39,245 nt of DNA, from positions 1 to 39,245 of the forward strand of contig PLJH01000006.1 of the NCBI GenBank assembly GCA_003139615.1, in the 5' to 3' direction. This stretch comes from Alphaproteobacteria bacterium. Its GTDB lineage: Bacteria > Pseudomonadota > Alphaproteobacteria > Micropepsales > Micropepsaceae. Both the position numbers and the translations under genes were made by a program. Positions within the stretch are counted from its first letter, which is position 1, and each line of letters begins with the position of its first letter. Positions 8,196-16,555 of this stretch are shown in pieces. The notes beneath the pieces were generated by a model. It had not been told where the DNA came from. It saw nothing but the letters and a program-made list of their open reading frames with translations, and ran no database searches.

Positions 8196-9395
8196 CTATT
8201 CCGTCGTCCTGGCGCCTTCGATGGTTCCCGTGTTGTTGATCGTGACGCCGTTCGCATTGAGCAGCCCGCCGCTGGGCGCGGACGTGCCGTTGCCGCCCGA
8301 GAGATTGATGGTGCCGGAATTGGCAATCGTCGGCGCAGTGATTATCAGAACACCGCCGGATCCGTAGCCGCCATCGGGGCCGGGGACTGCCTGTTGGCTG
8401 CCGCAGGCGGTTTTGGGCGCCTTGGATGCGCCACCCGCACCGCCATAGAGCAAAATCTGGCCGGCATTCGTGAAGCTGCCCTTCGCGAAAAACCACTGAT
8501 CCCCAGCTGCGCCACCGCCGGAATAGCCGGGATTGCCGCTTCCGTAGTTGGTCTGGCCGGCTCCGCCGCTGACATCGAGAACACCCGAACTCGTGATCGT
8601 AATGGTTCCTTGGGTCGAGAAGACCACCGCGCCCCCTCCACTTCCTCCCGGTTGGCCACCCCAGTATTCGCCATTGGCGTTTCCGCCACCCGGAGCGCCG
8701 CCGCCGCCGCCGCCCTGAAGTCTTGTCACGCTCTCGGCGCGTCCGGCCAGCCCGCCGGGATAGACAACCTGATTTCCGGCGTCACTCGGTTCGTAGTTCT
8801 TCAGGCCATGTTGGCCGATGGAGTAGTTGCCGCCGCCGCCGCCGCCGCTGCCGGTAAATGAGACGCTGACACAGGCCGAGGCCCCGCCGCCGGGACCCTC
8901 GCCGCCGCCGCCGCCACCCTGGCCAGCGCCTGGTCCACCGTCATAATTGCCGTTCTGTCCGGTGCTGATTGTTCCCCCTGCAGTGGGCGTATTCGCAAAT
9001 TTGAACTGACCGGCAATATTCATGTTGCCTTGCGACAGGAACACCGCGGGTGCCGTGCCCTGAATGGTCAGGCTGACCGAAGGCTCGACATTGAAGCTGG
9101 AAAATTCGTAAGCGGGCACGGACCGGCCATTATAGGTAATGGTCTCATGAGGAATGGTGAAAGCGACACTGTCCCCGCCCCCGACATATTCGATGACGTT
9201 GCCGTTATCGGTATCGAACGCTACCAGGGTGGCTCCCCCGTATTGGCCATTGCCGAACAGGGCGTCGAAGCTGCCGGAGCTGCCGTCGCTTTTGGGCGGC
9301 TGCGGCGCCTTCGCGAGGATGGGTGAAGCTCCCAAGGTTGTCGCGAGGAGCGATGCGGTCAGAAGGCGCAGGCCGATGCGCAGAGTGTTTGTCAT
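8196..9395 (-). CDS. Secreted glycine-rich repeat protein
   Basis: The 399-residue protein starts with a clear signal peptide (LRIGLRLLTASLLATTLGA, cleavage near SPILA). An N-terminal ~100-residue part contains VAFDTDNGNVIEYVGGGD and VSLTIQGTAPAVFLSQGNMNIAG. It is followed by long glycine tracts and NSGTINLSGGNG- and TITSSGVLDVSGGAG-type repeats that resemble the parallel beta-helix repeats of adhesin and haemagglutinin passengers. No autotransporter barrel, sortase signal or Tps domain was seen. GGGAG about nine bases before ATG 9395 sets the start; the open frame upstream is not translated. It is divergent from the HTH/TPR regulator at 9545. The role may be surface or matrix; this is inference. 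Confidence 0.75.
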   Translation of the reverse strand: MTNTLRIGLRLLTASLLATTLGASPILAKAPQPPKSDGSSGSFDALFGNGQYGGATLVAFDTDNGNVIEYVGGGDSVAFTIPHETITYNGRSVPAYEFSSFNVEPSVSLTIQGTAPAVFLSQGNMNIAGQFKFANTPTAGGTISTGQNGNYDGGPGAGQGGGGGGEGPGGGASACVSVSFTGSGGGGGGNYSIGQHGLKNYEPSDAGNQVVYPGGLAGRAESVTRLQGGGGGGAPGGGNANGEYWGGQPGGSGGGAVVFSTQGTITITSSGVLDVSGGAGQTNYGSGNPGYSGGGAAGDQWFFAKGSFTNAGQILLYGGAGGASKAPKTACGSQQAVPGPDGGYGSGGVLIITAPTIANSGTINLSGGNGTSAPSGGLLNANGVTINNTGTIEGARTTE

Positions 9396-9490
9396 GGTCG
9401 TGATCTCCCAAATAGCTGACGGATGAGGGCGTCCGGCACCCCGAGCTACCCAAGCCGTTGCTGTTCGATTAAAGTGCCTGATCGGCAGGA

Positions 9491-9538
9491 TTTCCCCGAC
9501 TGGCGTCTGCGCGCAGCGGCGCGCATCTGCGGGGGAAA
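9491..9538. promoter_or_regulatory. Nested inverted repeat in the divergent intergenic region
   Basis: Inner arms TGCGCGC (9508-9514) and GCGCGCA (9519-9525) flank AGCG, and outer arms TTTCCCC (9491-9497) and GGGGAAA (9532-9538) extend the symmetry. It ends seven bases before the regulator's GTG start and lies between two divergent genes. It could be an operator or a leader stem-loop. Confidence 0.4.
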
Positions 9539-9544
9539 GCGGGC

Positions 9545-11326
9545 GTGTCGGGGACCATGCAGGCGGGCAACGAACACCAGAACCGGCGTCTCGGCTCCTG
9601 GAAGGAAATTGCCGCCTTCTTCGATTCGGATGAAAGCACCGTCCGCCGCTGGGAAAAGGACCGCGGGCTACCCGTGCATCGGGTGCCGGGCGGCGCCGGC
9701 GCAAAGGTGTTCGCCTATACCGACGAGCTGGCACGCTGGCTCAAGCGATCGACGGACGAGGTCGTCGAGCCCAAGCCAGAGCCGGTCCAGCCTGCCATCG
9801 GCGCGGCGGCGCGCGCCGAACCCCAAGCCGCCACGACGCCCGGCGGCGCCTGGCGGAAATGGCGCGTGCCGGCGGCCGTATTGGCCGCACTGGCGCTGGC
9901 CGGGACGGCGCTTCTGCTTTTTGCACCAAGAGGCGATCACTCGCCCATCCGCGCCATTGCCGTGCTGCCGTTCCACAACATGACCGGCGACAATACGCAG
10001 GATTATCTCGCGCAGGGCATGACGGACGAACTCATCACGGATCTCGCCCGCATAAGTTCCCTACGGGTCGTCTCGCATACGTCGGTTCAGCAATACGTCG
10101 ACACAAGCAAATCCCTCCCGACGATCGCCGCCGAGCTCGATGTGGATGCCATTGTGGAAGGGTCGGTCATGCGGACGCCGAACGGCATCCGCGTGAATGT
10201 GCAGCTCCTGGATGCGCGGCATGACCGGCATATCTGGGCCGACGTCCTCGAACGTGACATGGGCGACGCCACATCCATGCAACAGGAACTGGCGGAAGAG
10301 ATCGCCGCCCAGATCGGCGTGCAATTGACGCCTTTCGAAAAGCAGTATTTTGCGGGTCGGCACGCGGTATCGCCGGAATCGTTCGAAGACTATCTGAAAG
10401 GCCGTTACTACTGGAACAAACGAACCCCGGACGGACTGAGCAAGGCCGAAATGTATTTCAAGGCCGCGGTGACAGCCGATACGGCCAATCCGCTGGCTTA
10501 TGCGGGTCTCGCCGATACTTATCTGTTGGACAGCCTTTACAGCAGCACGGCCGATTCCGGCACGCTCGAAAAGGCGCGCTCGGCGGCGGCGCACGCGCTC
10601 GCGCTGGACGAACAACTCGCGGAAGCGCATTGCTCCATGGCCTATGTTCTGTTCCTGAAAGACTGGAATTTTGGGGGTGCGGAGCGCGAATTTCGCCGCG
10701 CGCTGGTCCTCAATCCGAATTTCGCGACGGCGCATCAATGGTATGCCGAAGTGCTTTCGGTGATGGGCCGGCATGAAGCAGCGATTGCGGAAGTGAGAAA
10801 GGCCGAGGAGCTCGATCCCTTCTCCATGATCATCCATCACGAGGCCGGACAGATTCTGCAGAACGCGCGCGACTATCGAAAGGCCATCGAAGAATACGCG
10901 AAGGCCGAAGCAATCGATCCGGCTTTTTCGCAGCCGCATGGCGGAGCGGCCATGGCCTGGCGCAGACTCGGCGTCTTCGACAAAGCCATTGCGGAATTGC
11001 GCATCGCCGCGCGGCTCGACGATCGCTTTTTCGGACCCACCGCCGTCGACCAGATCGCAGATGCCTATGCGCGCTCGGGGCCTCGCGGCTTTCTGGAAGA
11101 GACGCTCGCGGAGCGCCGCTTTTACCTGCAACCCGCATATTCCATTGCGCTCGATCAGGCGGCGCTCGGCCAGACGGATGCGGCTTTTGTTTCACTGCAC
11201 GAGGCCTACCGCGAGCACGACCTCGACACGCTGTCCATCCTGTGCTCACCGGAGTTCGACCGCATGCGCTCCGATCCGCGATATGCAAGCTTGCTGCACA
11301 GTATCGGCTTGCGACCCGCGACGTGA
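9545..11326 (+). CDS. Membrane-anchored HTH / TolB-like / TPR regulator
   Basis: This 593-residue protein looks like a one-component transmembrane regulator of the CadC kind. Residues ~15-67 form a MerR/excisionase-like helix-turn-helix (LGSWKEIAAFFDSDESTVRRW, then KVFAYTDELARWL). A proline- and alanine-rich linker leads to a single membrane helix at ~108-127 (VPAAVLAALALAGTALLLF). The exported part begins with a TolB-N/FlgO-like domain (IAVLPFHNMTGDNTQDYLAQ, GMTDELITDLARI) at ~137-250, followed by TPR-type repeats to the end. DNA binding in the cytoplasm and sensing outside is inferred. It starts at GTG 9545, or ATG 9557 with GGGG just upstream. The divergent glycine-rich gene is the obvious candidate target. 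Its ligand is unknown. Confidence 0.82.
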   Translation: MSGTMQAGNEHQNRRLGSWKEIAAFFDSDESTVRRWEKDRGLPVHRVPGGAGAKVFAYTDELARWLKRSTDEVVEPKPEPVQPAIGAAARAEPQAATTPGGAWRKWRVPAAVLAALALAGTALLLFAPRGDHSPIRAIAVLPFHNMTGDNTQDYLAQGMTDELITDLARISSLRVVSHTSVQQYVDTSKSLPTIAAELDVDAIVEGSVMRTPNGIRVNVQLLDARHDRHIWADVLERDMGDATSMQQELAEEIAAQIGVQLTPFEKQYFAGRHAVSPESFEDYLKGRYYWNKRTPDGLSKAEMYFKAAVTADTANPLAYAGLADTYLLDSLYSSTADSGTLEKARSAAAHALALDEQLAEAHCSMAYVLFLKDWNFGGAEREFRRALVLNPNFATAHQWYAEVLSVMGRHEAAIAEVRKAEELDPFSMIIHHEAGQILQNARDYRKAIEEYAKAEAIDPAFSQPHGGAAMAWRRLGVFDKAIAELRIAARLDDRFFGPTAVDQIADAYARSGPRGFLEETLAERRFYLQPAYSIALDQAALGQTDAAFVSLHEAYREHDLDTLSILCSPEFDRMRSDPRYASLLHSIGLRPAT

Positions 11327-11386
11327 AACGAATGCGCCAAATGTGCGGCAAACGCAGGCTCTGCTTCTGCTGAGATATGAAATGGT

Positions 11387-11776
11387 CTAATTCAGCTTGT
11401 CTTTGCTGCGCGCGGCGAGCGCCCCGGGCAATTCCATATAGAATTCGCGCGCCTTGGCGACGATCTTTTCGTTGCGTGCGGCTTCCGCGTCGTCGCGCGC
11501 TGCGAAGGTTTCGCCTTCGAACAGATAACGTGTGACGGGACCGCCGGTGCGCTCGTCCGTGACTTTGATTTCGCCGATTTCCTCGACCTGCTCCTGGGCC
11601 AGTTGAAGCGTGTGTTTGTAATGCGCGAGACGGTCGCGGCGGTCTTCCATCTCCTGCCGTTGACGCGCGATGTTGCGCTGGTCGAAGCGGCGAAGCCGGT
11701 CGAGAATAGGCACGCGAAACCCGTAGATCAGCAGGCCGATAAAAACGAGCGCACTGACCTCATAGAGACTTTTCAT
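11387..11776 (-). CDS. Small membrane protein with coiled-coil-like charged region
   Basis: The 129-residue protein has one N-terminal membrane helix (YEVSALVFIGLLIYGF). A highly charged, probably helical stretch (RRFDQRNIARQRQEMEDRRD) and a small C-terminal domain follow. No family is recognised. Its ATG overlaps the stop of the ZapE gene by four bases (ATGA), so it is the last member of a coupled four-gene operon and its dose probably follows ZapE. A role at the membrane or septum is only a guess from that linkage. Confidence 0.65.
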   Translation of the reverse strand: MKSLYEVSALVFIGLLIYGFRVPILDRLRRFDQRNIARQRQEMEDRRDRLAHYKHTLQLAQEQVEEIGEIKVTDERTGGPVTRYLFEGETFAARDDAEAARNEKIVAKAREFYMELPGALAARSKDKLN

Positions 11777-12903
11777 GGCGCCGAACTGCGTTTGCCGCGA
11801 CCGCGCTTAAGGTAGTCGCGACCCTGCATCTCGACAAGGCGAGACGCGGTACGCCGGAACGCGTCCGCGCCGTCGCCGTCGGTGTAAAGCTTGTCGGGAG
11901 GTGCGGCGGCCGAGCAGACGAGCTTCACGCCTTCGTCGTAAAGCGTGTCGATCAGCACGATGAACCGCCGCGCCGCATCGCGCATGTCCGGGCCCATCGA
12001 CGGGATGCGGTCGATGAACAAAGTCGAAAACGCTTGCGCGATCGCGAGATAGTCGGCGGCGGCCAGAGGCTGCGCACACAGATCACCGAACGAAAATCGT
12101 GCCGCGCCGTTCGCGGCTTGCGGCACGTGCAAAGTACGCCCCAGCACCATGAGCGAACGTGGCTCGCCCTGCGCGGTATCGGTCAGGCGATGCCAGGCGC
12201 TGTCCATCGCAGCGTCGGCTTCCGCACCCAGCGGCGTCATATAAAGCGGCATGCCTTCCATGCGCTGGAGCCGGTAATCGAGCGGACCGTTCAATTCCAC
12301 GATATCGAGGCGTTTCTCGATCAACGCGATGAACGGCAGAAAGAGTTGCCGGTTGAGGCCGCCTTCGTAGAGCCGCTGCGGCGCGGTGTTCGACGTCGCC
12401 ACGATCACCACGCCGCGGGCAAAAAGTTGCTCGAACAACCTGCCCAGGATGAGCGCATCCGCCACGTCGGCGACCTGGAATTCGTCGAAGCAGAACAACG
12501 TCGCTTCGTTGGCGATGGCGTGCGCTACGGGTGCGATGGGGTCGTCACCGGCGTCGCGCACATATTCCGGGCGTCGTGCACGGGAATGCGCATCGAGCCC
12601 ACGCCACTCATGGATGCGCGCATGCGTTTCGACCATGAACGCATTGAAATGCACGCGACGTTTGGCTTTCACGGGAGCCGCCGCGAAGAACATGTCCATC
12701 AGCATGGATTTGCCGCGGCCGACATCGCCCCACAGATAGATGCCGCGCGGCGCCTTGCGCGGACCGAACCAGCCGCGGCCGGGGCGATAGGACTTGAGAG
12801 CCGCCGCGAGCGATTCCAACCGCTTCGCCGCGGCTTCCTGCGCGACATCGAGTTTGAGCTCACCCTTTTTCACGCGGGCGCGATAGAGATCGAGTGCGGG
12901 CAT
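11773..12903 (-). CDS. zapE: ZapE/AFG1-family ATPase
   Basis: ZapE-type AAA-like ATPases act at the division site in bacteria, and the related AFG1 acts on mitochondrial inner-membrane proteins. The 376-residue protein shows Walker A LWGDVGRGKSMLMD, the HFNAFMVETHARIHEW motif, Walker B TLFCFDEFQVADVADA and the sensor segment VVIVATSNTAPQRLYEGGLN, all typical. The frame is open to TTG 12930, but ATG 12903 overlaps the upstream stop as TGATG, a common re-initiation arrangement. It is followed by the overlapped small membrane protein. Confidence 0.9.
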   Translation of the reverse strand: MPALDLYRARVKKGELKLDVAQEAAAKRLESLAAALKSYRPGRGWFGPRKAPRGIYLWGDVGRGKSMLMDMFFAAAPVKAKRRVHFNAFMVETHARIHEWRGLDAHSRARRPEYVRDAGDDPIAPVAHAIANEATLFCFDEFQVADVADALILGRLFEQLFARGVVIVATSNTAPQRLYEGGLNRQLFLPFIALIEKRLDIVELNGPLDYRLQRMEGMPLYMTPLGAEADAAMDSAWHRLTDTAQGEPRSLMVLGRTLHVPQAANGAARFSFGDLCAQPLAAADYLAIAQAFSTLFIDRIPSMGPDMRDAARRFIVLIDTLYDEGVKLVCSAAAPPDKLYTDGDGADAFRRTASRLVEMQGRDYLKRGRGKRSSAP

Positions 12904-13955
12904 CAGAGGCGGCAGGGCAGGAGTGCCCAATAATCGAAATCGAGAACGACGTTCTCGGGATATTGGCCTTCCGCATTTTTGTCAGGGAATTCGGTGCAGG
13001 GAAGGTTTTTCGTCGCCACCAATCGAAGCCGCAGCAGTCCGCAATCCTTGCGTCCTGCGACGTGTTGTTTGTCGAGCACTTGCGACCACGCAAAAACCGT
13101 GTCGCCGGCGAACAGCGGGTTCACATGCCGTCCGCCATTTATGCCCAAGATCGCAACGGCATTACCGAGACCATTGAACGAAATCGCGCGGGCAAGGCTG
13201 ATGACATGGCCGCCATAGATCAGCCTCCGGCCGAAGCGGCCCTTGGATTCGGCGAACTGGTTGAAATGCACGCGCGCGGTGTTCTGGTAGAGCCGCGTCG
13301 CCATCATGTGCTCGGCTTCCTCGACCGTGATGCCGTCCACATGGTCGATCTTTTCGCCGACGACATAATCGTCCCACAGATGCGGACTGCCGGATGCCCC
13401 GACATCGAAAGACTCGAAATTGATGCCGGGTGCGACGGAGATCTTGCCGGGATCGACCGCAGTCTCAAGCTTTGGAACATGTGGCTCCGCGACCGGAGCA
13501 TTCGGATCGCGCTTGCGCACCATCACCCAGCGCACATAGGAGAGAACCTTGTCTCCCGTCTCGTCGAAGCCCTCGGTGCGCACAGTGACGACGCCGGTCT
13601 GTCTATTCGAATTCTCCTTGAGCCCGATCACTTCGGACACGGCAGATAATGTCGCGCCGGGATAGACCGGTTTCAGGAATCGTCCTTCCGCATAGCCCAG
13701 ATTGGCCACCGCATTGAGCGAGATGTCGGGCACGGTCTTGCCGAACACAGTGTGGAAGACGAGCAGGTCGTCGAGCGGCGCACGCTTGTATCCGAGGCTC
13801 TTCGCAAACGTATCGGCGGATTGCAGCGCAAAGCGCGAACCGTAAAGTGCGGTGTAAAGCGCCGCGTCGCCTTCCGTCAGCGTGCGCGGTGTGGCGTGGA
13901 CGAGTTTCTGGCCGAGCCGGAAATCCTCGAAGTAATTGCCGCTGTTGGTTTTCAT
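12903..13955 (-). CDS. MaoC-family hydratase, probable mesaconyl-CoA (2-methylfumaryl-CoA) hydratase
   Basis: The 350-residue protein is a double hot-dog MaoC-type enoyl-CoA hydratase. The first half holds GNYFEDFRLGQKLVHATPRT and LYTALYGSRFALQSADTFAK; the second repeats the fold (DDYVVGEKIDHVDGITVEEA, then VHFNQFAESKGRFGRRLIYGG, the catalytic Asp/His region). The two-domain length and these motifs match mesaconyl-CoA hydratases of the ethylmalonyl-CoA pathway, which interconvert beta-methylmalyl-CoA and mesaconyl-CoA. The upstream CoA-ester lyase gene supports this. The frame is open much further upstream, overlapping that gene, but ATG 13955 (or GTG 13961, overlapping the upstream stop) is the credible start. 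The exact substrate is inferred. Confidence 0.8.
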   Translation of the reverse strand: MKTNSGNYFEDFRLGQKLVHATPRTLTEGDAALYTALYGSRFALQSADTFAKSLGYKRAPLDDLLVFHTVFGKTVPDISLNAVANLGYAEGRFLKPVYPGATLSAVSEVIGLKENSNRQTGVVTVRTEGFDETGDKVLSYVRWVMVRKRDPNAPVAEPHVPKLETAVDPGKISVAPGINFESFDVGASGSPHLWDDYVVGEKIDHVDGITVEEAEHMMATRLYQNTARVHFNQFAESKGRFGRRLIYGGHVISLARAISFNGLGNAVAILGINGGRHVNPLFAGDTVFAWSQVLDKQHVAGRKDCGLLRLRLVATKNLPCTEFPDKNAEGQYPENVVLDFDYWALLPCRL

Positions 13956-13957
13956 CG

Positions 13958-14818
13958 TCACACGGCGCTCAGGGCCGCGATGGCATCGGCGAGTGCCACC
14001 GTATCGCGCGCGATCTCGGCATGGAGAAGTTCGACCATGCGGCCGTCCAGCGCGATGGCGCCTTTGCCTTTGTTCTCCGGCAGATCGAAGGCGGCGATGA
14101 TCTTGCGCGCGGCCGCGACATCGTCCGGCGATGGCGCGAACGCACCATTGCAAGGTTCGAGCTGCGAGGGATGGATCACTGTCTTGCCGTCGAAGCCGAA
14201 AGCGCGCGCCTGTTTGCACGACTCGAGAAATCCGTCCGCATTGTTGATGTCGTTGTAAACGCCGTCGATGATCGCAAGCCCATAGGCCCGCGCGGCGGCA
14301 ACGCAGATGCCGAGTGCCGCCGAAAGATTCCGGCGATCCGGCGTATGGACGCCGTGGAATTCCTTGATCAGGTCGTTGGTGCCCATCACGAGGCAGGCGA
14401 GCTTGCCGCCCGCGCCTGCGATCTCGGCAGCTTTGAGGATCGCCAGCGGCGTTTCCATCATCGCCCATAATGCGATCGGCCGGCCCTCGATCCGCGAGTC
14501 GATGGCGTCGAGATCGCCTGCCGCCGACACCTTGGGCACAAGGATCGCGTCGGGAGAAGCTGCGACGGCAGCATCCAGATCGGCCCGACCCCAGGCGGTG
14601 GAAAGCCCGTTGATCCGGATCGCGACTTCGCGCTTGCCGAAGCCCTTCGCTTTCACCGCCTCGCAAACCTGGCTGCGCGCGAGGTCCTTGGCGTCCGGCG
14701 CCACCGCATCTTCCAGATCGAGGATCAGGGCATCGGCCGGCAAGCTGCGCGCTTTCTCGAGCGCGCGAGGGTTTGAACCGGGCATATAAAGAACCGAACG
14801 GCGTGGGCGAATGGTCAT
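13958..14818 (-). CDS. HpcH/HpaI-CitE family CoA-ester lyase or (3S)-malyl-CoA thioesterase
   Basis: The 286-residue TIM-barrel protein opens RPRRSVLYMPGSNPRALEKA and ALILDLEDAVAPDAK, the metal-binding start typical of the CitE/malyl-CoA group. LVMGTNDLIKEF, DGVYNDINNADGF and GKTVIHPSQLEPCNGAFAPS follow. Length and opening resemble Mcl2-type malyl-CoA thioesterases more than the longer Mcl1 lyases, but both act on malyl-CoA-like esters and cannot be separated by eye. It is first in the operon with the MaoC hydratase, which points to the ethylmalonyl-CoA pathway or another malyl-CoA route. It starts at ATG 14818 after AGGAC. Confidence 0.78.
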   Translation of the reverse strand: MTIRPRRSVLYMPGSNPRALEKARSLPADALILDLEDAVAPDAKDLARSQVCEAVKAKGFGKREVAIRINGLSTAWGRADLDAAVAASPDAILVPKVSAAGDLDAIDSRIEGRPIALWAMMETPLAILKAAEIAGAGGKLACLVMGTNDLIKEFHGVHTPDRRNLSAALGICVAAARAYGLAIIDGVYNDINNADGFLESCKQARAFGFDGKTVIHPSQLEPCNGAFAPSPDDVAAARKIIAAFDLPENKGKGAIALDGRMVELLHAEIARDTVALADAIAALSAV

Positions 14819-14885
14819 GGTCGTCCTGGAGTGCTGGTTGACCCAGACTTAAGGCACGAAGCCGGGATTCGCCAAGCGGTGCGAA

Positions 14886-14912
14886 TGTCGATTTTCATGG
14901 GGCCCGTTCGTC
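14886..14912 (+). promoter_or_regulatory. Probable ECF42-type promoter
   Basis: TGTCGA (14886-14891) and CGTC (14909-14912) are separated by 17 bases, upstream of the YCII/DGPF protein and ECF sigma factor genes. TGTCGA at -35 and a CG-rich -10 are the elements described for ECF42 sigma factors. The predicted transcript start is near 14919, immediately at a hairpin. Autoregulation is inferred. Confidence 0.65.
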
Positions 14913-14919
14913 ATAGGAT

Positions 14920-14939
14920 GGGGCAGGATGGTCTGCCCC
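14920..14939 (+). promoter_or_regulatory. 5'-leader stem-loop of the ECF operon
   Basis: GGGGCAG (14920-14926) pairs perfectly with CTGCCCC (14933-14939) around a six-base loop. It sits at the predicted transcript 5' end and just before the AAGGAGG ribosome site. A role in mRNA stability or translation control is possible. Confidence 0.5.
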
Positions 14940-14955
14940 GTTCAAGGAGGCTCAC

Positions 14956-15306
14956 ATGCTGGATTTCATGCTGTTTTTGCACCAGGATTTGGGAACGGGC
15001 CCGATCCGCTCGCCGGAAGAAATGATGGCGGTCACGAAGGAATATATGGCCTGGGCCGACCGCATGCGCGCCGAGGGACGGCTCAAGGGCGGCGAGCGGC
15101 TCGCCAACGATCCTGGAAAAGTCCTGCGGCCAAAAGGTGGGCGTATCGCGGTGACGGATGGCCCCTATGCCGAGACGAAAGAACTTATCGGCGGCTATTT
15201 TGCCATCAGCGCCACGGATTACGACGAAGCCTGCCGCATTGCAGAGAGTTGCCCGCATCTGAAATATGGCGGGCGCATCGAAGTGCGGCAGTTTCACACG
15301 ATGTGA
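14956..15306 (+). CDS. YCII/DGPF-domain protein
   Basis: The 116-residue protein has the ferredoxin-like YCII/DGPF fold. MLDFMLFLHQDLGTGPIRS opens it, and the family motif appears as VTDGPYAETKELIGGYF. Genes of this family are characteristic neighbours and targets of ECF42 sigma factors, and here one stands directly before such a factor, with one base between stop and start. Biochemical function in the family is poorly known; an enzymatic or ligand-binding role has been suggested. A textbook AAGGAGG lies six bases before the ATG. Confidence 0.9.
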   Translation: MLDFMLFLHQDLGTGPIRSPEEMMAVTKEYMAWADRMRAEGRLKGGERLANDPGKVLRPKGGRIAVTDGPYAETKELIGGYFAISATDYDEACRIAESCPHLKYGGRIEVRQFHTM

Positions 15307-15307
15307 C

Positions 15308-16555
15308 ATGAGCGAACACGGCGGAACGGATTTATTGGTCGAAGGTCTGTTCCGCCGGGAAGCGGGTCGCCTGGCCGCGCGCCTGACGCGCCTGTTCGGG
15401 CCGGCGCGTCTCCCGCTTGTGGAAGATGTGCTGCAGGAGACGTTTGCCGCGGCCCTGGCGCGCTGGCCGATCGACGGCGCGCCGGAACGGCCTGCGGCGT
15501 GGCTCGCCGCGGTTGCGCGCAACAAGGCACTCGACCGATTGCGGCGCGAGGTGCGCGAGCAGCCTTTCGACGAAGCGCTGTTCGATGCCATGCCGATAAC
15601 CGAAGAACCGAAAGCCGATCTCGACGATACGCTGGCGTTGATGTTCGTCGCGTGCCACCCCGCTTTGGGCGAAGACGCGCAAGCGATGCTTACGCTCAAG
15701 ACGGTGTGCGGCTTCGGCGTCAACGACATCGCGCGTGCTTATCTGACGAGCAGCGATGCGGTCGCGCAACGTCTGGTGCGTGCGAAAGCGGATATCCGCA
15801 AGCTGGGCCTCACGTTCGAAATCCCCGAAGGCGGCGAACTCGCGCAACGTCTGCCGGCTTTGTTGCAGGCGGTCTATCTGTTGTTCACGGGCGGCTACAC
15901 GGCCGGCGAAGGCGAAGATCTGATCGTCGCGGAATTCTGTGTCGAAGCGTTGCGGCTCGCTGAACTGATCACGCGCCATCCCGCCACGGCCACGGGTGAG
16001 GCGCATGCGCTCGCAGCGTTGCTCTCATTCCAGCATGCGCGCGCATCGGCGCGCATCGGAAATTCCGGCGAATTGTTGCGACTTGCGGAACAGGATCGCA
16101 GCCTGTGGGATCGCGAACTGATCGCCCGCGGTTTCGCGCATCTGCAGGAGGCGATGACCGCCCGCGAACTCTCGGTCTATCATGTGGAGGCGGGCGCGGC
16201 GGCCGTACATGCCTCCGCGAAGGATTTCGATTCGACCGACTGGCAACAACTGGCGCAATATTATGCGATGCTTGAGGAACTGAAGCCGACGGCTGTTGTC
16301 CGGCTGAATGCGGCTGTCGCGACGGCCTATGCGGAAGGCCCGCAAATCGCGCTTCTGAAACTCGATCGCTTGTCGGGCGACCGGCGCATGGACGATTACG
16401 CGCTGTTTCATGCCACGCGCGGCGATCTGCTGTTCAAACTGGGCAGGCACGAGGCGGCACATGCCGCCTTTGGTAAAGCGCTCGAATGCCCGCTCAGCGA
16501 TCCCGAGCGGGCCTTCATTGCAACACGGGCGAAGTCCTGCCGGCGCGTGTCATGA
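15308..16555 (+). CDS. ECF42-type RNA polymerase sigma factor with C-terminal TPR-like extension
   Basis: The 415-residue protein is far longer than a plain ECF factor. Region 2 is visible as RLPLVEDVLQETFAAALARW and AAWLAAVARNKALDRLRRE, and region 4 as LTLKTVCGFGVNDIARAYLT followed by SDAVAQRLVRAKADIRK. A ~230-residue C-terminal extension (PALLQAVYLLFTGGYTAGEG, ALLSFQHARASARI, AATAYAEGP) is helical and repeat-like. This extension replaces an anti-sigma factor as the control element in the ECF42 group. It starts at ATG 15308, one base after the YCII gene. The upstream TGTCGA/CGTC promoter suggests positive autoregulation. Confidence 0.92.
   Translation: MSEHGGTDLLVEGLFRREAGRLAARLTRLFGPARLPLVEDVLQETFAAALARWPIDGAPERPAAWLAAVARNKALDRLRREVREQPFDEALFDAMPITEEPKADLDDTLALMFVACHPALGEDAQAMLTLKTVCGFGVNDIARAYLTSSDAVAQRLVRAKADIRKLGLTFEIPEGGELAQRLPALLQAVYLLFTGGYTAGEGEDLIVAEFCVEALRLAELITRHPATATGEAHALAALLSFQHARASARIGNSGELLRLAEQDRSLWDRELIARGFAHLQEAMTARELSVYHVEAGAAAVHASAKDFDSTDWQQLAQYYAMLEELKPTAVVRLNAAVATAYAEGPQIALLKLDRLSGDRRMDDYALFHATRGDLLFKLGRHEAAHAAFGKALECPLSDPERAFIATRAKSCRRVS

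Noticed and set aside
8700..8950. Glycine-codon tracts as a tandem DNA repeat
   Set aside because: The tracts are short, interrupted and vary in codon, with no fixed DNA period; they are better described as protein low complexity.
13956..14666. N-terminal extension of the MaoC frame
   Set aside because: It overlaps the well-supported CoA-ester lyase gene in another frame and has Arg-rich shadow composition.
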